Shown here in pieces: positions 12,601 to 24,600 of a stretch of 64,000 nucleotides of DNA; positions within the stretch are counted from its first letter, which is position 1; every line of letters begins with the position of its first letter. A model generated the notes under the pieces. It saw only the letters and a list, made by a program, of their open reading frames with translations, was not told the origin of the DNA and ran no database searches. Source of the DNA: Lagopus muta (Eukaryota; Chordata; Aves; Galliformes; Phasianidae); the NCBI RefSeq assembly GCF_023343835.1, contig NC_064439.1, positions 19,787,433-19,851,432 of the forward strand, read 5' to 3'. Both the position numbers and the translations under genes were made by a program.

Positions 12601-15600
12601 CATTCTTCTTCCAGAACCAGCTTTACAGTTGGCAGCATTAGGGAAAACACTGTTTTGCCCTTGTCATCAGCAGGTGGAGGACAGAGGCACAGAAAGGCTG
12701 AGTGGCTTGACTGGGATCACTTGTTGAATTTGTGACAGAGAACACAGAACAACCATTTCACTAAGTTCTGTAGCCCAGTAAGTTAGCTAAATAATAGGTA
12801 AAATAGGTAAAAAGGAAGAATGTTATTTCTCCTTCACATCTAGTAGAGGCAAAAAAAAAAAAAAAAAGGGAAATATTGTAAGTTTCAGAAAATGGTGGAA
12901 GATGTGTTTTTTGAAGAAGAAAAAAAGTCAGTTCTCCTCATGACTGATCTTTCAAAATTACAAACTAAAAACATCAGGTAGTATATGTTTGTCAAATTAT
13001 AGTACCTTCCTTATCCTTGAGGAAATTCTGACCTGTCTGTTCCTTGTCATTAAACTGAGATGCAGTTAAGAGTCGGGCTGCTGTTGTGACACTGCTGTGC
13101 GTTGGCATGGAAGTGTCTCTTCCTGGTTGCTGTGAGTTTAACTGGATAAAGGGCAGAGACTTTTCCTTCCCAAAACCAATGCTTTAGACACTACAGGACA
13201 TGTTTTTTGTCATGGTGATGCATAGCTGGGCTTGGCTGTGGCACTTTTATCTCAGCAGCCTGTGAGACGCTGCTGACTTCCCTTATCACCTTTACACAGG
13301 TTGTTTCTAGGGCAGTAGTTACTGTAAGACGTCTGTAATGTGTTCAAGATGGTAACTTCTGCTTAGTTTCTTGGATCCATTAGATTTATGTTTTACTGAG
13401 ATAGCGCTTGTGTATGTTTTGAAGAAGACGTGTTTGCCAGACGTTATGCAGGGAGTATTTTAGCCCTAAAAAGGGAAATTCTTAATATAGGAACTATCAG
13501 CTTGTATTCGAAATTGATATAGCATGCATTTAATTTGTGGAAACTGTAGAAAAATTTTTCCTTCCTTGGCTGTTCCTACCTTATGTTCTGCCTTTTATAA
13601 CAAAATGTAGCTGAAACAGAGCTCAAAGATAGGCTAGGGAGGCAAATATTAAAGGCACAGAAAAGGCAATTTCAAGATCTGGAAACACCTGGGAAACCTT
13701 TCCAGCCCTCAGCCAGTGAACACAAAAGCTGGCCCAAACGGGCCAGATACTTTCTGTTTATTGTATCCAAACCATAACCCAGGGAAATCTAATACTAAGA
13801 CTTCAATGTTTGTTAATTTTGCAGAGAAGTTAGTGATGTTAAAACCTGCCAAGTATTTAACACATACTCTTTGTATAGTGATTATTTGCCTTGTGACACG
13901 TTGATCCTGTATGAGCTTTTGCACTTCAAGCTCTGCTGTGGATTCATTACTCCAAAAATAAGCTTCACAGTAGGTGATGGTGATGTTGAGTATGGGTAAA
14001 CATACCAACAGATACGTTCTCCATTCCTGCCCAGGGGGGTTGGCTGATACTTTTTTTTTTCCACTTCAATGTTATTTTCAGTATTTTCATATTTGCTGTA
14101 GTATTTGTACATTTTCAAATTTCTTGTCAAACATTGGAATTATTCATCTGAATTTCTGTAACTGATGATAGTTTGGAAATTGCCAAAACAAATTCTGCTG
14201 TGATTTACATCAGTACAGTCTGAAATCACTTCCCGACTTAAATAAACCTGGATTTACTGTCTGTTGGCATTAATGTTCTCTTCCTGTACACTGTTCTGAG
14301 ATCTTAGATATGGTAGACGTTGTGTATCTGTGATGGTCTTACTGGAGTATTGGTTCCAATGCATGTTCCTTGTCACTTGAATCTGAATCGTTCATGGTTT
14401 TAAATTGTTAAAATGGTCCCTGGCACAGTTTCGGTATGGTTCTTTCTCCAGAGATTTAATAAGCTGGTTTTGGAATTTCCAGGCCTCTGCACTGATGTTG
14501 TTTAACCTCAGCTACTTCTCCTTCCCTCCTCATGAAAATGAAAAAAATTAAGTACAGACAATTGAAAGTATATGGAGTTTGAGCTCTAAATGTAGTATTT
14601 TTAAAGCAATTAAATGAATACTGACTTTGATGTTTTGCCACTAATGTGGATACGGTATTTTAACATTGATTTCAGATTTAAGTACTTAAATAAATAAATA
14701 AAGTGCTCTATTCCATGGGTAAATTGTAGTATTTTTCATTCCCTATAATTTTCTGTTCTGTACAAGCTTAATCTTTGAGTAGCAATAAGTCAGTGCTTTA
14801 GGAAATGAACAGTGCTATATGTTTTCAAAAGATCACGTGTGGGATACAGATGGGTACAGCAGCCCATCTGAACAAATGTGGCTTTTGTTGTTGTTTGGAA
14901 TTACCAACAACTCATATGGGAATTACTCGATCTATGCGACATTGAGGTACATCTTTTTGTGGACTAGCATGGTACAGAAATATTTTGATCTTGTAGCTAA
15001 ACAAGTATGTAGATAAATATAATGTAGTTTACTTCCTACAACTGTGATCTATTGATATTTTCATCTTTCTTTTAGGCTCCAGAAGCTTCCAAAATACCTA
15101 CTTTTAGAAAACGTTAAGGGATTTGAATCCTCTTCTGCAAGGTAAAGTCTAACTTATACATGGTTTATTTTTTAATAAAGAAGGCAGGATTTTTATTTCC
15201 TAGAATTTAAGAGAAGAAAAGAGTGAGATGGCACAGTTAGCAGCTGTAGGTAGAAGATACTGTTTTAATTTGGGAATTAAAGTCTTGCGAAAGGAACCTA
15301 ATAAATAACTATTTCTCTAAGCAGATAAAACAGACTAAAACTTGACTCTGCTGTTTTTCTTTGATGACTTGGTGTCCTTCACAAAGGAACAATATTATTT
15401 TTCAAGGAGAGGTTTTGGATTTTACCAATGACAGGAGCTTTTGGTACCTTGTGCTGAGATCACAATAGAATGCAGTAGCTTTCTTCGGTGCTTTTGTTGA
15501 TAGTATGTTGTTACTGATTCACTGTTGCTATAAAACAGTTCATAAAGAGAGTATGAAATCTGCATATGACTTTTGTCTGAAATATGAAAGAGGAAGGTTG

Positions 15601-18600
15601 GTGATAAGATTACTTAATAACAGCAGGACCATTTTCCTCACTTGTGGAGAGACAGGGATTTAGTCATCTTTCCTCATTTCTTGCTGGAAATAAAGTAGGA
15701 TCTTTTCTTGCATTTCTTAAATCAGCGGGAGAGCAGCTAGCTTCTTCATGCTTCTTCATGCATGTGGCAGGCAGCTGGGAGACATTTTCATCTTTTTCAC
15801 TGATTAAAGCATGCAGCAGTCCTATTGGAGATTTGGACTGCTCCTGGAGAGCCTGAGATTCCTAAGGCTGCTCCTGGCTGGCCAGTGTTTGGAACAGTTT
15901 GTAACTCGGGAAACACTCTGGTCAGAATGGTTGCTTTCTCTTGGGCTGCAGTACCATACGGTGCCAGATATAGGGTCACAGTTTGTGAGTTATATATAGC
16001 CTGCATATGTACAGCCTGCATGGAATAGGAAAGGCAAATCTTTACAGGAAAACTCCAATATCAGTGATTTTTTTTTTTTTATGCTTGCAGAGCACAGTCC
16101 ATGCTTGCTTTTATTGTCAAATCCACACATTTTTGGCTTAATTTTTTATTAAGCTTATAATATAAATTTTATAATAAGCTTTATTAAACGTTTTATTAAG
16201 CTTAGCTGATATCATGTGCATGAACAGAGGGAAACAGTGAGCCATTTGTATCAATTTCAGTGTCAAGTTTTATAATTCACAATGAAGAGGAAGTTATGCT
16301 CTCTTATTATTTTCCTTGCTGGCACACTCACCCAGAGATATACACTTCTAGAGATGGAATATTTTTGAAGGGGTGTTTGCACCCCCATAGGTGTTAGGTA
16401 CTTGTGAATTCGTAGTGGTCATTTTTAGCTGCAGTAACACTGCATTTTGTATGTTGTCTGTGAGTTCAGAAATGGGTTACTTGACATGTGTAATTCTGTC
16501 TGATTCTTTCACTGAATGTGAAATCTCAGTACCTAAGGTACTACATTTGATGTGTTTTCACTTAGGATAAAAAAAGCTTAAAGGATTTATAAGGTCTTTT
16601 GAAGGGCATAATTGCTTCTCGATTCTTCTCACTGTCAGAAATGAACTTCTGCGAACACTAGAAACATGTGGATTTAAATATCAAGAATTTCTCTTGTCTC
16701 CAACCTGTGTGAGTATTAATTTTATTCTAAGATTATTTAACTGTTCAAACACTGAGTCCAAGGGCATCTGAAAATGATGTATTTATCAGAAAAGGGGGTG
16801 GTGCCCAGAGCTTCTGAATGAGAGCAATTGATATGACAGATTTCTCATTGGTACATTGGCATCATCTTACTGATGTTATTATTGTGATCCTAGTCATGCA
16901 TTTTTTGTTAATGACCAAATATTGACTTAGCATAACTCAGAAATATCATACATGGATGCAAGTTAAGTAGTACAGATACAGCTCAACTGCTTTAATCCAT
17001 TTGTTTTGGGATTATTCTGAAATCCAAACTGAATTCCTCTTATGCGTAGAAATACCTGACAATATTAGTGAGTGGCACAGAAGTGCAGAAGGAAATGTTT
17101 GTCTGCTACCTTTCCCCATGCCATTTTTTTAAAGTAGGTGTGAACGTAAACCATGACCAAGTGCTTCCCTGCAGGAACCTTATTGTTTCAGAGCTGCTGA
17201 TGCCTGTGATTTTTCCAGCACAGAAAACATGACTGTCATTTGTGGGGGCAGGGCCACTGTTTGTATGTTTCCTTGACAACTGGAAAAGAATTAAGAGAGG
17301 CGCCAGATTGTGCGAGACTAAATGGGATCAATGAGGTACCATATGTATTTGACAAAACATGGTAGAGTAACCTGAAAGCCAGTCATACATTTGTTTCATT
17401 GTTGGATGTCCTGTAGTTCCTTGTAACAAAAGGAGAAACCTTTTTCCTGGTTTATAAAAAACAAGCAGTACTCATCCCAGGAAACAGTGGCGTGCCTCAT
17501 CTTTCTTCTTTCCTCAGATAACAATTTGCTTATGTTCCTGTTCATTTACAGAGAAAAGCAGAATCGTGAGAAAAAAAATACCTTCTTGTTTCTTTGAGGT
17601 TACATGGGAATTATGTTCGTGGTTCATTAGGAGTATTTAGGTACTATCAATTAATTTTGATATCTCTTAAGTGGCAAAATGCATTAGTGTGAAATAATCT
17701 TATTACTGTAAATAATAATAGGTAACTTTTACACTGCTATTGATCATTTCTTCTCCATTTGTCACCTGGACTAAAAGCTTGTGGATTTTTGCTTGCAGCT
17801 TGGCATTCCCAATTCTAGGCTGCGGTATTTTCTAATTGCAAAGCTTCACCACGAGCCGTTTTTCTTTCATGTTCCTGGTCAGGTGAGTCTAATTTCTGTT
17901 CTTCAATTTTCTTGATTTAATGAAGATTGTAGTTTAAATTTTCAGTTTAGTAGTGTGGACAGGAATGGATTAGGTAAGAGATATCAACAGGTAAGTTGAA
18001 ATCTGTCTCTTTTTGTTTGGCCTCAATGCTGTGTCTTCTAAGGACTGAAATGCATATCAATGGTTTAGTTGGCTTTAAGCAATTGAGGCGGAAATGTCTT
18101 TTAGTAAAGGCAACTATGTGCAATTCTTTCCATCATCACTGCTGTTAGGTCAACTGATGCTAACTTCTTTTTTAATCTTTGTAAAAATAACACCGAATGG
18201 TTATTTGCACCTCTGAAGTAATTCTTAATTGCTACAGTTTCTGCTGTCAAGTTGTTTATCAAATGCAGTTACTTAATCTTTCTCACAATTTTATTTCTTA
18301 GATATTGACAAGATTCCCAGATCAGAATCTAGAAGAGTTATCCAAGGATGAAGTTGTTGACGAAGCTAGTTCTTCCTTGCCTTCTGGAGAGAAGAGTCTA
18401 CTTTCAAACACTGGTTCTGATTGCAGCAGCAAGAATGGACCCTTGCCAAAAGAGGCCTTTCTTTTTAAGCTTGAAACAGTAGAAGAAATGATAAGGAAGC
18501 ATAGTCAAGACAATGATCCCTCTATTCAAATGTTACAAGATTTCCTGGAAGATGAGAATGAAGAAATGAGTCAGTATTTTTTAGCACCCAAGTCCTTGCT

Positions 18601-21600
18601 ACGCTACGCTTTCTTGTTAGACATTGTTAAACCCACTTGCCGGAGATCCACATGCTTTACAAAAGGGTAAGTTGCAAATAAAGTGATTTGCTGAATCATG
18701 TCCTGAAACTTAGAGTGTGTATTGTGCTTTCATTTGTGTACTAAAAAATTGAAGAAAAAAAAAAAAGAGCTATTTCTTCATGAAAAAAGACAGGCATCTG
18801 AGAAAAAAAAAGTAGAAAAATCTCCTTATATAGCATGTTTCCTAATTGAATGGAATGCCAGCATGAGACTGTCTGGCAGAACATCATGTGCCCACTCCAA
18901 AAACGCATTCACAAAAGACACTGCCATTTGTTATTGACCTTCACAGAAGCTTAATTATCCCTGCGGAAATATGGTTCCAGTAGACTGGTATAGTACTGAT
19001 TCATTAATGAATTTCTGTATATTGCTCACTGCTGTTACAAAGTGTCATGCATGACAGATCCATTCCTCATTAAAACTGTCTCCACTGTACGTTTTATTGA
19101 TTTCCTGGGTGTTTCAGCTGTGTAGGTCAAAATAGCTGTGAATTGGCCATATATCATAAAACCAGTTAGGTTGCAGCATTACAAATCATATTTGATGGAG
19201 CAGAACACCAGTGCTTTTCTGTCTAGTAGTTTTCTGATTCATGCTTCGGAATTTTATGTTTGAATGGCAGATGTTGTTGAGCGTTTTGAAATACCACAGG
19301 CAACCTGTCAGGAGCTTCTCCACTGAATGCATTGGTACTGGGAAGTGCCAGTTAGAGCCTGGAGGTTTGTGTTTGAGTTCTCAAGATGTTTCAACAGAAT
19401 GATGATCAATTAATGAATTAAAGCTAATTACAGCAAGTTTTTTTAATTGTTAGTAGAAGAAATTAGAATGTCAGATGAACTGAATTCCTGTAGATTTTGT
19501 GATTTCAGCTTTTTGCTAATAAGAAAGCTGAGAAGAATTTCAAAATTCATGCAACAGGAAAGCCTTTCCTCCACCTCTCATTGGTATATGTCTTTTCTGC
19601 CCTCACTGTTTTGCGTCATGGGGAAGTCAGCATTGTGGGAGATGTTTCATAACTAAAGTTGTCAAATAAAAAAGGTAGGCTCTCTTCCATTTGTATTTGT
19701 TGCCTTTTTAATGAGATGGGAGGAGTCAGGCTGGATAGTTGTAGTTCTTGGCTCATGATTTACTGGCTTTGGAGCAAAGAATTGGAAAGGGAAGATATGA
19801 CCACATGGAGAACCATATCGGATAACATGTACAGCTCAGCACTAAGACAATTGTTATAATTACATTTCAGTCTTCATCCAGAGCTCTTTCTGAGGCTTAG
19901 AGTACATCAGTGCTGTAAGAAGTCTAGGAGTGCTCTGAAATGTCAGATTTGGGAAAGAGGACCCTGAATGAAGCAGAACGGTACTCAGAGCAGTAGAGAG
20001 AATCTCTTTGCTGTGGTACTTGTATGGTGTCTTCCTTACCAGTCACACTGATGGCCAACATTTTCCCCTAGTTCTGACCAGTCCTTAGATAGTTCCGGCA
20101 GGATTCATGTGCTGAAGATAATCTGGATATGACTCCTTCACTCATCGCTAATTCAGAGACCTTGAACACATTACATCATTGCTTTTGTCTGCCTGTCTGC
20201 CTTTGTCGTACACTTTGACTTCTTTGGGGTCAAAAAGCTCTGGTGGGGTTTAGGGCAAAATATAGATGTGATGTTTGAGAGATGGAGCAGGACCTTCCAG
20301 CTTAGGCTCCGAGACAATTTGAAGATGATTGCTGAGTTTCTTCAGTGTGCGAATGCCACTGGTTTCTCTAAGAAACGTGTTTGTGAGGTCTGAAGTTGTG
20401 AAAGAGGAAAACTACCGTTTTGAAGGACAGAGTAAATGAAAGCTATTTATTTGATTCAAATTATTCTGGACTCATAAATTCTTGCTATGCAGACAAGAAC
20501 AGCCTTCAGAGACAGTGCAGTATTAGTTACAGAAATTCTCTCTAATGACAGAGTGTACTGGGAAATAACATATTAATGTTTGAAACTGAGCTTTTTATAG
20601 TGCTTAGAAAATAAAGATGGTGTGTAAGAAAACAATTGAGAGTCAGGTGAAAATTTAGGACTGCAATTTCTTAAGCCATCTGCTTCTTTCATTGTAACTG
20701 CTAATGAAATATCCAAAAATCAATGCATCATTTTTCACTGTGGCAAGATTTCCCATTTTTAATTATGTTCTGAGGCGTATTAATTTTTCTGTAGTCAGCA
20801 ACTGCAATAATAATCAATGACATTCAAGCTAACATTGCCTATCTGTCCACATTTTAAAAAAGGAAAGGTAGAACAATCTTCATTTGTAGATCTAGTTGGC
20901 TATACCAACTGGATAATTTTTTTTTTGTGAGTTCTTTAGTCGCAGTTATTTAGATTAGGGTGTATTAGATAACATGTATCACATTTAAAAAGTCCTTCTT
21001 TCCCCATAAAACTCTGAACTACCACTTTGAAATTTATCTCGTTTATTTATTTTGTCTCAGATACGTTCAGCCAAAGTAAGATCAAATAGTATTAGATACC
21101 GTGTAAGATGAGGATTCCTCAGGGCTATTTGTTTTACCTTATCAAATGTGGCATTAGGGAATTTTCAGAGTGCTGCTAACCAATTAAGTGTTATATGTTT
21201 ACAGTTCAATTTCATGTGGTGTTAATGTTTAGGTCACCTTGTCCTGATCTGAGTTAAGATTTGCATGTACTTTATTTTAAAAATTGCTGTTGGTTTCGCT
21301 GATACTTCTAGAACTACTCATAAGCATTTCCAGATGAAGAAATTCTCAAGATTTGAGTCATATTGAGTCATTATGTCTTTGATGAAGGCAGACCACTCCT
21401 TTATTCATTGTGGAGTTAGGCTTAAAACACAGCGGTCCTTACAGTTACACAGAGAAAACCTGAGGATAGTATGTATTAATGGTTGATGCAGACCACTCGT
21501 GTCTGATGCAAGGATCTTCCAAGTTCTTCTGCTTTGCAAAAGCCACTGATGAATTGATTCAGTCTCTTTCTGTTCAGTACATTCATTTGCTATCATTGTT

Positions 21601-24600
21601 AGACCATCAGAGCTTGTTTCTGAAAGCCCATGATTATATTTAAATGATAGCCTGGAAGAGAGTACAGAGTAAACATATCGTTATGCAGTCAACCACAAAG
21701 CATCCAAAAAAGCTGTCATATGTTTTTATAGCATAAGTGTACTTACTGTTTAGTTGGATGCTGTTTTTCATTTCTTTCTTTCTTCTGCTTCTCTGCAGAG
21801 AAGCCCATCCCCCATCCCTTCCCTTTGTGGAAAATTTGCAAGCAAGCAAAAGTTAAATCTGGCTGAACTACTTTGTTCCTAATGGATTGATTGAAAGCTG
21901 CAGGATCACGCGTAATGGTCCTGCTTTTAATATGGCCGGCCAATTAGAACCCTAGGAGCGTTTGGCCTTTGACATATTTTGCCTTAGTGTAAAATCAATG
22001 TTTGCAATGTAGATGGGCCTTTCTGATTATGCTGTGCTTGAGTTACTTTCCTTATATAAGGCATTAGCGTGGTTAAACCCTTGTGCATTGATTGCAGGCT
22101 CATCCCCAGAGGTTATGTTCAGAGACTACTGCATTTCAAAGTTAGCATTGTTGATAACAAGGCCTTTTCTTTAATCAGTCCAGAAGGCTGTTTGTTAATT
22201 ACAGCAAATGAAGTTCATCTTGCATCATTGGTATTTCATTGGTCCAATGAAAATACTCATTTAAGATTGTTTTTGTTAAGGTATGGGCACTATGTGGAAG
22301 GGACAGGCTCAGTTCTTCAGACAGCAGTAGATGTGCAGGTAAGTATGAGAAATACTTGTCTTAAAGCTTGTTTTGTCTGTCTTCTGCTTTGTTATTCTGA
22401 ATATCACAGCAAAAACGCTTTTGAAGAAACCAAGTTTCTATCTGCTGTACTTAGAGTTTCCAAACAGCAATTTATTTGGATCAAGATATACCTGTGCCTC
22501 TCTTCGTGGAGAATGAATTGGTATTTTATTATTTGTAGTGTCACGTAGAGATTCCGCAGGGAAAACGTTTCAGTGTGAAAACATTAAAATTGACTAATTC
22601 TATTGACAAATTACAGTGCCAAGTTGTGATTCTAGGGACTTTTTTGTGTACATGAGCTGGTAAGCATTGTCAAATGTTTAATATTAAAATCTTTGAGTGT
22701 CAAAATTATTATCTGGAAAGGCATAACATTTTGAAAAGTTCAGCTGTAGATACTGAGTTCACCACAAAGTGGTACTTTGGCATGGGGATACAGACAAACA
22801 TTTCCTCCTGCACTTCTGTGCCACTCACTAATATTGTAAGGTATTTCTATGCATAAGAGGAATTCAGTTTGGAATTCAGAATAATCCCAAAACAAATGGA
22901 TTAAAGCAGTTGAGCTGTATCTGTACTACTTAACTTGCATACATGTATGATATTTCTGAGCTATGCTAAGTCAATATTTTGTCATTAACAAATGTTTGTA
23001 GTCCTTTGATTGCCTCATTAAGTATTGGTATGGCTTGTAAACCTGGGGAAGAAGTGATGAATTCCTTCATGGCAACGTTGGTTTTGTTCTTGTCAGTGCT
23101 CATATTAAGATAATGGCTGCAAAAATAGGACATTTAACATGCTTTCAAATTGACTTTGGCACTGTGATAATCAAAGAAATGCTCTGTTACGATGTGAGTG
23201 TTACAGCGTAATTTCATGTTCTGCCTATGTCAGTGACCTGTTGTTTTGGATATTCTTTGTAGCTTGAATCAGTGTTTAAGCACATTGAGAACTTAACAGA
23301 AGAAGAGAAGCTTATGAAACTGTCAACGCTAAAACTGAGGTATTTTACTCCAAGAGAAATAGCAAATCTGCATGGATTCCCTCCAGAATTTGGTATGTGC
23401 TCACAAAGTACCCACTTCTACTTCATTCTTAAGTCATACCAATGTAGTTTTTTGTTGGGAGTAATGTGTGCATTTTATTTTGTAAGTTTTTTCTGACCAT
23501 TCAGCTTTTCTGATCGGTTCTTACTAATTGGCTTACTTTTCTCTAAATTCCCTTTTGTCATGAGTGCTGTGTTACTGAATGACAGTGAAGGAATATCTTT
23601 GTTTTACAGTTGAAACTATTTACTCAGCAGCCAGCATTACCCATAACCGATAAGTCAACATATCCTGCCAGCTTAGGATGTCGTAGTTCTCACTATTTGA
23701 GCTTCTTGCTCCCTTCCATACGTTTGCAGCTGGTAACAGAAAGGGAGTAACTTCACAGTATACAAATGCTTCTTTGCTCAAGAGTAACAAATCTCTTGAA
23801 GTAATGATTTTTAAAGTCCTCTCTAATTTCTAGAAAAGGCAGTCCTAGCCCTTGGTCAGTTACTTTGTTTTCTGTTTTGGTGGAGACAATGGAGTCAAGG
23901 AGCAAGACTGGGCAATACCAGTATGTTGCGCGCAAGTCAACTGGAATTAAGCCAGCCATAAATGCACCAGAGTTTTCCTTGCTCTTCAGCAAAGAAAGAC
24001 AAAGAAATTGAGCTGTTACTGTCTGCCAAGGAACTTGGTCTGCTGCCATTACATCAGATCAATGTATTGTCTCTTAGCAGTATAGACTTGCAGGACACCA
24101 GTGACCTTGAGTAACTTGTAATATATTTCAACTTTCTAAGCGGCTTCAAGGAGTGCTGCTAGTTTTTTCTTTCATATCTTTAGGGTATTTTTGTATTTAT
24201 TCCTTGCAATTACATTTGAAAAATTACATTAAAAGAACATTATTGAGTTTGCATTAGAGTTGACACCACTAAGCTTACTTGTTCTGTACTTTTTTCATGA
24301 GTGTGCCATGTTGAGTTAGATGTCAATATGCAGGAGTATTTCATAGCCTCCCTTCTTTAATAGATTTGTCTTTTTTGAAGATGTCATTTTTCTTAGCATC
24401 TCTCAGTTCCATACTGACTTTCATTGTTGTAAAGAAACTTGAGCTAAATGTTCCTGGATTGGTCATGTATAGGCTTATAATAATGTTTAAGTTCCGTTTT
24501 GAACACAGAATTATCCATTTTCTCTCTTTTTAAATACACTGCTTGTTATAACAGCCTGTGTTTTCCAAACATTGGATCAGTCTTTGCAATACCACTGAGA

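Larger units (their letters stand above)
8639..16638 (+). other. TRDMT1 introns 2-5 region
   Basis: Apart from exons 3-5, this stretch is AT-rich intron. Notable items are a MIR-like SINE relic near 12668-12760, an 18-nt A-run near 12850 and an AT-rich imperfect palindrome at 16144-16203. I see nothing else that can be named. Confidence 0.6.

Noticed and set aside
22069-22548. 159-codon open frame in TRDMT1
   Set aside because: It reads from intron 8 through exon 9 into intron 9 and in the exon only reproduces TRDMT1 residues; it is not a separate gene.
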